The translations under genes and the position numbers were made by a program. This document shows, in pieces, positions 39,824-51,800 of a stretch of 64,000 bases of DNA. The stretch covers positions 63,848,728 to 63,912,727 of the forward strand of contig NC_088716.1 in assembly GCF_963576615.1 (NCBI RefSeq), written 5' to 3'. The notes under the pieces were generated by a model, which worked only from the letters and a program-made list of their open reading frames with translations, was not told the origin of the DNA and ran no database searches. Within the stretch, counting starts at the first letter, position 1, and each line of letters begins with the position of its first letter. This DNA is from Watersipora subatra (lineage: Eukaryota > Bryozoa > Gymnolaemata > Cheilostomatida > Watersiporidae).

Positions 39824-40981
39824 TTGGCTTGTAGAGGTGGAACGAGACACGAGACGTCTCGAGTATCGACCTGTCTCGTATCGGTCTCGTCTCGAGTTAA
39901 CTATTGCCAAACTCGAGACAGGAAATAGAACTAAAGCGCCTGCGCACGGTCGTTAAAACATGGCTTCTTGTGGTAGCAACAACTCCATATATTGTAACGG
40001 ATTGCGGGCAGCTGCCTTTAAAGTTATACCCAGTCCGTTACTACCTGTTGCTATTGATTATGTTGGCCACTGAGTCTAATCATGTAGTCCGGACAACGGC
40101 CCTGTTATATTTTAGTTCGGTTCTGTGTTCTTAAAACAGATACCGGGTCGTATCTAATTACTCTTCGGATAATCCAATTTAATAAATTGGATAACTTTTG
40201 CAGGTAAAATGTCTGTATTTTATCGTATCGTGTCTAAACACCAACTGACCTTCATAAAATTCGGGCCTCTTTTACGTATATACTACCAATCGCGGGTAAA
40301 ACTTGCTCGGACATGGAGAAACGAACGAAAGGCCGTGTCGACCATAGTCCGTGTTCGGTTAACAATGACGTTTTGTTAACTCAATATAAGAATATACATG
40401 TTCATGTATACAGTAATTAATATAATTTCATGAGCACAATTTAAATATAATTCACATACTACAGTTAATACATAAACAAAACTTAACATTAATGAAACGA
40501 TAAGAATGAAAGTGTTATCGTGTGTGCTTTTAGTTGCGGTATTTCTTTGTAGAGCGACGGCTATCGGTTTCATTACACATTACATTAAAAAGTAAGAACT
40601 ATTCAATAGATGGTAAAAATATACATGTACAAAGCAATATGTTTATAATAATTATGATCAATCAAGCTCAAAATTCTTAGAATATATATAACTTCGGTAT
40701 TTTAGAGCTGTTTGTGTCACTTTTGTTTACAAAAACTACATGCATATCACTATAATAATTAAAATGTTGTATTTAAATCGTTTACATCAGGTGAAAATTC
40801 AATTTAAAAATAGATTTATTAATTTATATATACCGAGTAGCTAGTACTTGTGTAGTGAAATCATCACCAAATGCTCATTATTTTACTGTCTCGTGTCTCG
40901 AGTCTCGAATTTTCACAAGACAGTGTCTCGAGTCTCGTCTCGAACTTAAAAAACCTGTCTCGTTCCACCTCTATTGGCTTG
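39824..40981. mobile_element. hAT-type nonautonomous transposon with perfect 8-bp duplication
   Basis: The element is 39832-40973, with ends TAGAGGTGGAACGAGAC and GTCTCGTTCCACCTCTA. TTGGCTTG flanks both sides (39824-39831 and 40974-40981). Subterminal regions are dense in CTCGAGTCTCG-type motifs, typical of hAT transposase-binding arrays. No transposase is recognisable in the 1.1 kb. Confidence 0.92.
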
Positions 40982-42204
40982 TACAAAAGATCAGACCCGG
41001 TGTGGTGCAGCCCTAGTGCTGTAGAGTACTTGAATGTCTAGACACGCTTATCATTAATTTTACACTTCATAATGACCCGATTGTTGCTATGAACTCCTCA
41101 TACTGTTTGCTTATTCTATCCGCTAAAGCTGCTATCATAGCAAGTAATTCACACCTGATTCTTATCCATATTTCCTCACTCACAAAGTTTTAGTAAACAA
41201 AGCTGGCAAAAGCTAACATTTCTATGTCTAATTTTTAAATTATGCTTGTTAACAATCATAGATAAATACGTACTATATACATACTATACGTGTACTACAC
41301 GTATAACGCCCATGCACAGCCCTAAACTTGTACTACACATGTACTGCACAGCTACTATACATATGTTATAAACATTACCTGTGTTTTAAAGCAGACAATA
41401 TAAATTTTATATATACAGTAGACACTCCTACAACTCATCATCCATTTCAAGAATGTTTATGTAGGTATAATAGGGGATTTTACGATATATGAACCATAAA
41501 AAACATGTAAAATGCCTAATGCATTCTGAGATCTTCCCAAACCCCAAACTCACCCTTTGCCCTTTCAGAAAGGACAAAAACTAAACTTATCTTTATAATT
41601 ATTGACGATCTGAACCGTAATCCTACGATCAAACACGAGCGAAGCGATTGGTTGGGAGATTTATGATAAATGCATATGTGCACACAACTCCCGAAAAATT
41701 ATCCGTTAACGGCGTGACCAAACCTTTGTACCGAAATTTCGTCAACAAATTTAACCATTTTTCTGTAGAGCCGTTTAAGTATAATAATGATACAAAACAC
41801 ATATAAACCTATTTAAATATGTTACCAAGCCTCTGAAAGGTTACCGCAATATCCTAAAACTAATCCATCTGATCGGATGACACATAAATAGACAGATTAA
41901 TTCGGCCTAAATCGAAGTAGAACCTTGAGAAGCCTTTGTTAATCAAAATTAAAACCGGCCAACGAAACGCCAACAAGGCCGTGCGACAAATAGTATAACC
42001 ATTAAGTCGTCCAAATTTCACGAGAAAAACGTGCACAATTCACCAGTCTATAGAATTGTCTAATTGCCGAAGGTTTCTGTAATAAAACTAGACTGTTTGA
42101 GGCGTAGACCGATTTACAGGTACGAAAATGTGGTACACAGTTTATCAGCCTATGTCTTTGTCCACTTACCGAAGGTTTTTTAAATTGTCTAGAACATTAG
42201 CCAA
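40982..42204. other. Intergenic, no gene seen
   Basis: It includes a short run of GTACTACAC-type repeats near 41275-41350. 41470-42200 may be part of the Helitron-like unit that follows, but no coding match is visible. Confidence 0.35.
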
Positions 42205-42555
42205 ATTTATTTACATCTTATCTACAAGCTAGGGCCGAACTACAACGCCCCTTTGTGACAAGAATATTTCTTTATTTCACTCCAGTTTGCAGAAAACTTC
42301 CAGACCCGTGAATGCTAATGCTTGCTTTCTGTTACATATCGCTGTCAAAACCATTCTACATTCAACACAACCAACTTCCAAACTGTATAATACACGGCAG
42401 CTTGCCATTTTACTTTTAATATTGCATTTCAGAGATATAATAAACATATTTCATTATTGCTGTCGTTAGTTAAATTACGTACAGTAGGTTAGGTCTACAG
42501 CTTGAATTAATATTTATTTTATTGTTGTAAAACATAAGTTTGAGATAGTAGTAGA
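42205..42555 (+). repeat. 350-bp dispersed duplication, copy 1
   Basis: It matches 44100-44445 at roughly 85 percent by eye. Landmarks: CAAGCTAGGGCCGAACTACA, TTTGCAGAAAACTTCCAGAC, CATTCTACATTCAACACAACC. It lies directly upstream of the Helitron-like fragment. Confidence 0.8.
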
Positions 42556-42603
42556 TTAGGTCTGATTTTTATACACCCTTTTGGTTATTGCATAATTGAC
42601 CTT

Positions 42604-43180
42604 TTGAATTTCATTTCAAAACAACTTGACAACTTCCATGGACATACAACCTCCCAGAACACCACGTCGTCGCAGTGGCCGTCCACGTGTTTCCCAATTA
42701 CTACGGAGGGGATAAATAGAAGGTCCTCACAGCAACCATCAACATCAAATGCTAATGTTCAACAACACGCTACTCAAAATAATAACAACAACTCATCTGA
42801 TTCAGAGAATTCTTTAGTAGATGTTGTAGGCAATGTAAATAATATGGACTTGGCAGCCCCTTTATTTCCAGATGATGATCATGATTTTATGGACATCGTT
42901 GACCATGAAAATATTGCACCAAATATTGCACAAAACAATATTGCTCCTCCCAATGCTGCCCCCTCCATCACATTCCTCATTTTCAATCTTTAGATTGTCC
43001 TGATTTTCAAGAACTGCGTAACAACTTTCTAGGCAGACTTGACAACAACTTATCACAGCTCACATGTACTTGATGTAATGTGAAACATTTTATTACATAC
43101 AATGCTCAAATACAACTATGTCATACGTGCCAACAAGTTAGACCTGACGCTGTTAATAAATTCAGTGCATCTTATGATCT
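42604..43180 (+). pseudogene. Helitron-like protein fragment (N-terminal region)
   Basis: A 129-codon frame rich in N, Q, S and D ends at 42993. In the next frame (after a frameshift near 42960) it continues P-D-F-Q-E-L-R-N-N-F-L-G-R-L-D-N-N-L-S-Q, then T-C-T-stop-C-N-V-K-H-F and L-C-H-T-C-Q-Q, then N-K-F-S-A-S-Y-D-L. The two C-x2-C pairs followed by K-F-S-A resemble the N-terminal zinc region of Helitron Rep/helicase proteins, from memory of the family. It has a frameshift, an internal stop, and is cut by the TTAA-MITE at 43184. No helicase part is present. Confidence 0.5.
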
Positions 43181-44064
43181 TAAAGGTTGACTTGCAACAA
43201 AATTCACGTTACAGTTATTTGATATGAAAAAATTCACCATGTCTTACTATGTTGTGTTGTAGGTGCAAAATATGTGGAAAGGTGATTACAAGCTCTTAAA
43301 AGCTCAAAAACGAACAGAAAATCGCAGCCACACGAGACTGCCGTAGTTTGGATTCTTTTTCCAAAACTGCTCAAATGTGATGTAGTTGTGAGAGATGGTT
43401 TCTGTTTACACTTTCTTGCAACCTTATTCGTCGAAATATTTTCACAAATATACTTCACGCATTCAATAAAACCATGTCTATTGTTCTTACGCGTCTATTT
43501 TATCGTCATTGTAATGCTGTCACTTTTAGCACTGATATCTTATAACTTACCTTAAAAAATCGTTAAACTTTTTAACCTTAGCTCAAAGGAGTACATATCA
43601 TTGTCTGATGATCATGACGAGCCTGTTGGTCACCTGTGATAATCGAAAAGTGCTGCAAAAATTATTTGCGAAGTATTGGGTCACATGATCAGAGAATGAC
43701 TTGACGATTGAATAATGCCGAAACAAAACTGTAAAGTAGCGAGCATCTATATTTGATACGGGGTCTTCGGTAAAACACGAAGTGTTTGTCATAAACTAGT
43801 ACTACGATAATTTTTATATTGAGCTTTGTATTGGCCTTTCAATTCACGTGAGAACATACGTGACAAGACGATAACCAAATTTCGTGGCTACGTCATCGAA
43901 ATAAAGAAATTCCAATCTACGGCCGCTTTTCGTTTTTGAGCTTTTAAGAGCTTGTAATCACATTTCCACATATTTGGCACTTAACAACACAACAGAGTAA
44001 GACATGGTGAATCTTTTGATACCAAATAACTGTAATGTGATTTTTGTTGCAAGTCAACCTTTAA
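43180..44064 (+). mobile_element. TTAA-type MITE, copy B
   Basis: The element is 43184-44060, with ends AGGTTGACTTGCAACAAAAT and complement, TTAA on both sides. It is inserted in the Helitron-like fragment. Interior landmarks ATCATTGTCTGATGATCATG and GTAAAGTAGCGAGCATC are shared with copies A and C. Confidence 0.88.
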
Positions 44065-44099
44065 AATTTAAATGATTTTAATTTAAATAAACATATGAT

Positions 44100-44445
44100 T
44101 TTAAATTTACATCTTATGTACAAGCTAGGGCCGAACTACAATGCCCCTTTATGACGAGAACATTTTTTTATTTCGCTCTAGTTTGCAGAAAACTTCCAGA
44201 CGCATGAACGCTCATACTTGCTTTCTGTTAAGGATCGCTATCAAAACAATTCTACATTCAACACAACCGACTTTCAAACTGTATATTACACAGCAGCTTG
44301 CCATTTTACTTCTAATATTGCATTTCAGTGACATAATAAACATATTTCCTTTTTGCTGTTGTCAAGTTACACACATTACAATAGGTTAGGCCTACAGCTT
44401 TAATTAATATTTATTTTAAAACATTGGTTTGATATAGTAGTCTCT
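44100..44445 (+). repeat. 350-bp dispersed duplication, copy 2
   Basis: A diverged copy of 42205-42555. It implies that a second Helitron-like unit, or a duplication, lies beside the first. Confidence 0.8.
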
Positions 44446-44649
44446 GTCAATTCCTGCTGACAACTACTTTTTCAATAACCAGCACTACCCTTTCTTTTTT
44501 TCCATTATCACTTATTCCATTTTCAGGTTGTGGGCTGTATGACAGGCGAATTTCTAGTTGTAGTATTATTGGTTTGTATCGACGACTTTTCTCTTTTTCT
44601 AAACTTTCACTCGGTTTAGTGTTCATGATTATAGCAATTACCCATCAAG

Positions 44650-45568
44650 TTAAATGTTTACTTGCAACAAAATTCATATGACAGTTATTTGGTATCAAAA
44701 GATTCACCATGTCTTACTCTGCTGTGTTGTAGGTGCAAAATATGTGGAAATGTGATTACAAGCTCTTAAAAGCTCAAAAACGAACAGTTAATCGCATCCA
44801 TCACGAAACTGCCATAGATTAGCATCTCTTTCAAAATCGGCTCCAATGAGACGCAACTGAACAAGATGGCTTCTTTTTACACTTTCATGCAACCTCATTC
44901 GTCGAAGTATTTTCACAAATATACTTCTAGCATTCAATAAAACCAAGTCTATAATTGTCGTTACACGTCTGTTTCATCATCATTGTAATGCTGTCACTGA
45001 GCACTGATATCTCAAAACCTACTGTAAAAATTTGTTTAATTGTTTAACCTTAGCTCGAAAGAGTGCATATCATTCTCTAATAAACATGAGGAGCCTGTTG
45101 GTCACCTGTGATAGTCGAAAAATGCTGCAGAAATTATTCACGCTGTTTGGCAGGAAGTATGGGTCACATGATCAGATTACGACTAGACGATTAGACCAAG
45201 CCGAAACAAAGCTGTAAAGTAGCGAGCATCCATATTTGATCCGGGCTTTTCTGTAGAACCTGAAGTGTTTGTCATAAACTAGTGCTACGAGATGTTTTAT
45301 ATTGAGCCTTTTATTGGCCTTTCAGTTTACATGAGAACATCACGTGTCAAAGCAATAACCAAATGGATTGACCACATCAGAGAAATAAGCTGATTCCAAT
45401 CTACAGCGGTTTCGTGATAGCTGCGATTAACTGTTTGTTTTTGAGCTTTTAAGAGCTTGTAATCACATTTCCACATATTTTGCACCTACAACACAGCAGA
45501 GTAAGACATGGTGAATCTTTTGATACCAAAAAGCTGTAATGTGAAGTTTGTTGCAAGTCAACTTTTAA
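44650..45568 (+). mobile_element. TTAA-type MITE, copy C
   Basis: The element is 44654-45564, TTAA on both sides (44650-44653 and 45565-45568). The left end is mutated (ATGTTTACTTGC). It keeps the same body as A and B. Confidence 0.86.
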
Positions 45569-45693
45569 GGGTTTTTGTTCGGGGTTGGTTTTTGCTGGGG
45601 TGAAATTAATTTGTAGCAACCAGCTGATAAAAAAGAGTGAAAAAGGAAAACAGTAGTAAACATTGGCAGTAATTGGCAAATATTATTATGCAT

Positions 45694-46504
45694 TACAGAC
45701 GGTTCCCAACCTACGAACGAGTTACGTTCCGAACGATTGTTCGTAAGGTGAATTTGTTCGTAAGTTGCTTCAGTGCTATATTTTGTATTATAATTTATGT
45801 TTAAGGCCTATATAAGTATATTGAAGGTTTATATAAGTATGTTTAAGGCTTGTATAAGTAACCCTTATTGGTTTGTGCTGAAAAAATATTTAATAAAATG
45901 GAGATAATACTTTGGTGGACGCCGGGCCATGACACTGCATTTCTTGTTTATTGTATGTCTTGTCCTTTTTATTATATTGTTGTTTTAATAGTTATGCTAT
46001 CACTTATCGTTGTTGTCTTATTTTTTGTATGTGTTGTCCGTTTATTATATCGTTGTTTCACTCGTTATGCTATTGTTATATCTGATATACCGTCATAACA
46101 CTATCATTTATCGTCACTTAGATTGTTGTCATACCAACGCACTAGCGGTCCTATTAACCTTGTTAGCCGGTGTTCTTGCCGTTAGCCGGAACGGTTGATA
46201 TTATTGTATATAAATGAGTGCGCTCATTTAGTTGAGCAGAGCAGATAGCCGTACGCTCCTCGGCTAGTGAACTTTTCTTCGCTAATTAAAAGCTGAATGA
46301 AACTACACGCACTCTCTTCTCTTTATTTACTAGTAGAGATCGTGCCAAGTAAAGGCTGGCAAATTCCTTTACAATAAGTATGTAAAGTTCAAACAAAGTT
46401 CAAACAAATAATTCGAAAGTTATTCGAGTTACGAACAACGGTACATACGTTCGTATGTACCGTTGTTCGTAACTCGAATGTTCGTAAGTAGGGAACCGTC
46501 TGTA
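45694..46504. mobile_element. TA-type (mariner-like) element
   Basis: TA then CAGACGGTTCCCAACCTACG at the left. The right end is CGTAAGTAGGGAACCGTCTG then TA (46503-46504). The right end also has a perfect foldback at 46428-46478 (GAGTTACGAACAACGGTACA and complement). The middle holds a possible solo LTR. Confidence 0.82.
45910..46372 (+). mobile_element. Possible solo LTR inside the TA-type element
   Basis: The stretch has LTR-like order: GC-rich start (GGACGCCGGGCCATGACA), TATATAAA near 46208, a leader-like region with AGAGCAGATAGCC, AATTAAAAG, and an end near CCTTTACA. Borders and duplication are not certain, and no internal retroelement genes are present. Confidence 0.35.
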
Positions 46505-47084
46505 TTGTAGGCCTACATAAATTTACTCTAATTACCAGCACATATTTTACATGATAACTTGAATAGTACAGTAGTTTCTTAGTGTTCATTTGTTCTTTAA
46601 GTAAAAGTTCATAAATGCGTACCAAACTAGCCATATCTTCTTGTTGTTTTTAAAACAGTATTAGACATAACAATTATTCCCTCTTTCAGAAAGAGAACAT
46701 TTGTTACCAACATGGTTTAAAATTTTGAAGCCTAGTTATTTTTTTTACATTTATGAATCTTAATGTGTGTTTCTCCAATTTCATTCATTCAGGCATGAAC
46801 AATTTGCTGCACACTAGATTTGAATTCGAAACAGCCAGTTCTGCAGACAGACATTTATCCAATACACTATGCTGTTCAATACACCATGAAATATATTGTA
46901 CTCATACTTATTACACCTGCCAATCTTTTATGGTTTCACGCTTAACATTTCATCTTGCGGAATATGGGAAGCCATACTAGAAGCCAAGCCAGAAGAAAGA
47001 ATATGTGCCCATATGTGAAGAAAAATGTTTAAACTATTGCAATCAGAATAGAGATGTAGTAGGCTTGCAGCTGGTACAGTATAT
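46505..47084. other. Intergenic, no gene seen
   Basis: AT-rich with short chance frames only. Confidence 0.35.
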
Positions 47085-47320
47085 ATACACGGAAATAAAC
47101 AGTACACAGAAATAAACACATTAAACAAAAATAAACAGTTCACAGAAATAAACACATTAAACAGAAATAAACAGTTCACAGAAATAAACACGTTAAACAG
47201 AAATAAACAGTTCACAGAAATAAACACATTAAACAGAAATAAACACATTAAACAGAAATAAACACATTAAACAGAAATAAACACATTAAACAAAAATAAA
47301 CAGTTCACAGAAATAAACAA
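47085..47320. repeat. Minisatellite of 18-bp subunits in 36-bp pairs
   Basis: ACAGAAATAAACACATTAA alternates with ACAGAAATAAACAGTTCAC over about 13 subunits. Confidence 0.9.
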
Positions 47321-47441
47321 ACATCTTAATTTAAAACTTCGAATGGTAAACGGCATGTATGTTGATTAAAAGTAAGTTTTCTATGCACAAACCTTTTATT
47401 ACTCGCGCAAGGCCGGGCATCTCGCTAGTCTTATTATATGT

Positions 47442-48476
47442 TACCGTAAATTTCGACGTACATGTTGACCCGGCGTATAAGTCAAGGTCTAAAGTTTATT
47501 TTAAAATCCTTGTTTTGACATGTACCTGTTGTATAACACAACCCTGGTCTATGGCTCAAATCGGTATCAGAGGCGGGCTATGCGGAGCAGAAAAAATGTC
47601 TTTCAAAAAAGCCATCAGCAAAAACGTCTGTGGTTTTCTGTGCCGCTGGCTATGCATCCAACAATATAATAATAATAATAGAATGAGAGACGAGTGTTCT
47701 AGTAAATACCTCGAGGCACGAAAAACAAAGCACCGTATTGGCCCGCCACAGTATGATAATATGAATGTTTTTCACAAAAACCTGCTGTGTTAATAGAAGT
47801 TGTAGAAGTGAACCTTGGTGTGATGTAGAGGTTTTTACTGTGCGGCCACCATTGCAGACTAACAACCATCCATTTGACCCCTCTATTTATATGGATCTTT
47901 CACAATAGTTCCATAAGAACACAAAAGAAAGTTATGTAATCATAAAGTATTGTGCACTCAAGTAAAAAGCTTACATAACCAGTTAACTAATCGGTTCAGG
48001 GTAGAGAGGTTTGAATGCATGGTCTGCGATATGATAACAAAAAATATGTCGCAAAACAGATATCTGTCAGGAATCGTGATTCATGTACAAAAAAGGGTGG
48101 ATGGATGATACTACATAGATGTGTCAAATGAATTATCGAAATGTGGTCTTGTAGGCAGATACTACGAAAAGAGCATCAAGTGAGAACATAAGCCATTATT
48201 CTTAGAAAGAATCTTTGCAATAACAATTTGAATGGTGAAAAATAGGACTTTGTGTTTGGTCCATCTCATGTTGAGTAAGATTACTAGTATTTTACTATTT
48301 TATAAATAAATGCCCATATGTCATATCATGTAAATTTGATTTGCGAAGGTTTTCTGAAGTTGAATTTTACTAGAATTCGTGTCATGAAAAAAGTGACCGC
48401 TGTAAATATCGAGGATGGATTTTTAAGCTTGGAATTTGGTATCAGATTTTCGACTTATACGCTGGAATTTACGGTA
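47442..48476. mobile_element. TA-type nonautonomous transposon
   Basis: TA then CCGTAAATTTCGACG at the left. The right end is CGACTTATACGC, then AATTTACGG then TA (48475-48476). These are ends of a widespread animal TA-type family. An internal frame of about 140 codons (from 47359) has no recognised transposase motif. Confidence 0.7.
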
Positions 48477-48892
48477 TTGCATAATACATTACTCTGCAAT
48501 GTCTCTAGTTGCTATTTTTGCAGTATTAGCCTATTTGGGTACAGTAATCGAAATTTCTAGTACTCCATACTCAATATATTATTTAGCTAATAAATATTGC
48601 TTTATCTCCACTCATTTAAAGATTGTATACTCTATTGTGGAAGTGGTAGAGAAAAATATGTATATACATGTATATTATAGCGGTTAACATCTGCCTATAT
48701 GAGGCATATACGACGAAATGCATTATTTGACACTTTAAAGTTGCAGAGAATCTGATGAAAAGGTTATTGCTAGTACATGAAACAAATTTTTGAAAGCAAA
48801 GCAAAAACTACATCAATTCTTTATGTAATACCGAATTTATGAAAAAGAGGTTTACCTTACTGGAGCGTCTACAGTTTATGTGGGACAAAATA

Positions 48893-51800
48893 CTAACAGT
48901 AGTCTATCGAGACGCTGCTAAGATATTATGTACCGGTACATCTACATAATACTAACTGTAGTCTATCGAGACACTGCTAAGATATTATACACCGGTACTT
49001 CTACATAATACTGACTGTAGTCTATCGAGACACTGCTAAGATATTATACACCGGTACTTCTACATAATACTAACTTTAGTCTATCGAGACACTGCTAAGA
49101 TATTATACACCGGTACATCTACATAATACTAACTGTAGTATATCGAGACACTGCTAAGATATTACACACCGGTACATCTACATAATACTAACTGTAGTCT
49201 ATCGAGACACTGCTAAGATATTATACACCGGTACATCTACATAATACTAACTGTAGTATATCGAGACACTGCTGAGATATTATGTACCGGTACTTCTACA
49301 TAATACTAACTGTAGTCTATCGAGACACTGCTAAGATATTATACACCGGTACTTCTACATAATACTAACTGTAGTCTATCGAGACACTGCTAAGATATTA
49401 TACACCGGTACATCTACATTATACTAACTGTAGTCTATCGAGACACTGCTAAGATATTATACATCGGTACATCTACATTATACTGACTGTAGTCTATCAA
49501 GACACTGCTAAGATATTATACACCGGTACTTCTACATAATACTAACTTTAGTCTATCGAGACACTGCTAAGATATTATACACCGGTACTTCTACATAATA
49601 CTAACTGTAGTCTATCGAGACACTGCTAAGATATTATACACCGGTACATCTACATAATACTAACTGTAGTCTATCGAGACACTGCTAAGATATTATACAC
49701 CAGTACATCTACATTATACTAACTTTGATCTATCGAGACACTGCTAAGATATTATACACCGGTACATCTACATTATACTAACTGTGATCTATCGAGACAC
49801 TGCTAAGATATTATACACAGGTACTTCTACATAATACTAACTGTAGTCTATCGAGACACTGCTGAGATATTATGTACCGGTACTTCTACATAATACTAAC
49901 TGTAGTCTATCGAGACACTGCTAAGATATTATACACCGGTACATCTACATTATACTAACTGTAGTCTATCGAGACACTGCTAAGATATTATACACAGGTA
50001 CTTCTACATAATACTAACTGTAGTCTATCGAGACACTGCTAAGATATTATACACCGGTACATCTACATTATACTAACTGTGATCTATCGAGACACTGCTA
50101 AGATATTATACACCGGTACATCTACATTATACTAACTGTGATCTATCGAGACACTGCTAAGATATTATACACCGGTACATCTACATTATACTAACTGTGA
50201 TCTATCGAGACACTGCTAAGATATTATACACAGGTACTTCTACATAATACTAACTGTAGTCTATCGAGACACTGCTAAGATATTATACACCGGTACATCT
50301 ACATAATACTAACTGTAGTCTATCGAGACACTGCTAAGATATTATACACCGGTACTTCTACATAATACTAACTGTAGTCTATCGAGACACTGCTAAGATA
50401 TTATGTACCGGTACATCTACATAATACTAACTGTAGTCTATCGAGACACTGCTAAGATATTATACACCGGTACATCTACATAATACTAACTGTAGTCTAT
50501 CGAGACACTGCTAAGATATTATACACCGGTACTTCTACATAATACTAACTGTAGTCTATCGAGACACTGCTAAGATATTATGTACCGGTACATCTACATA
50601 ATACTAACTGTAGTCTATCGAGACACTGCTAAGATATTATACACCGGTACATCTACATAATACTAACTGTAGTCTATCGAGACACTGCTAAGATATTATA
50701 CACCGGTACATCTACATAATACTAACTGTAGTCTATCGAGACACTGCTAAGATATTATACACCGGTACTTCTACATAATACTAACTGTAGTCTATCGAGA
50801 CACTGCTAAGATATTATACACCGGTACATCTACATAATACTAACTGTAGTCTATCGAGACACTGCTAAGATATTATACACCGGTACATCTACATAATACT
50901 AACTGTAGTCTATCGAGACACTGCTAAGATATTATACACCGGTACTTCTACATAATACTAACTGTAGTCTATCGAGACACTGCTAAGATATTATGTACCG
51001 GTACATCTACATAATACTAACTGTAGTCTATCGAGACACTGCTAAGATATTATACACCGGTACATCTACATAATACTAACTGTAGTCTATCGAGACACTG
51101 CTAAGATATTATACACCGGTACTTCTACATAATACTAACTGTAGTCTATCGAGACACTGCTAAGATATTATACACCGGTACTTCTACATAATACTAACTG
51201 TAGTCTATCGAGACACTGCTAAGATATTATACACCGGTACATCTACATTATACTAACTGTGATCTATCGAGACACTGCTAAGATATTATACACCGGTACA
51301 TCTACATTATACTAACTGTGATCTATCGAGACACTGCTAAGATATTATACACAGGTACTTCTACATAATACTAACTGTAGTCTATCGAGACACTGCTGAG
51401 ATATTATGTACCGGTACTTCTACATAATACTAACTGTAGTCTATCGAGACACTGCTAAGATATTATACACCGGTACATCTACATTATACTAACTGTAGTC
51501 TATCGAGACACTGCTAAGATATTATACACAGGTACTTCTACATAATACTAACTGTAGTCTATCGAGACACTGCTAAGATATTATACACCGGTACATCTAC
51601 ATAATACTAACTGTAGTCTATCGAGACACTGCTAAGATATTATACACCGGTACTTCTACATAATACTAACTGTAGTCTATCGAGACACTGCTAAGATATT
51701 ATGTACCGGTACATCTACATAATACTAACTGTAGTCTATCGAGACACTGCTAAGATATTATACACCGGTACATCTACATAATACTAACTGTAGTCTATCG

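Noticed and set aside
47359..47793. 144-codon frame in the TA-type element as a transposase
   Set aside because: No DDE-type or helix-turn-helix pattern is visible, and it begins outside the element's left end.
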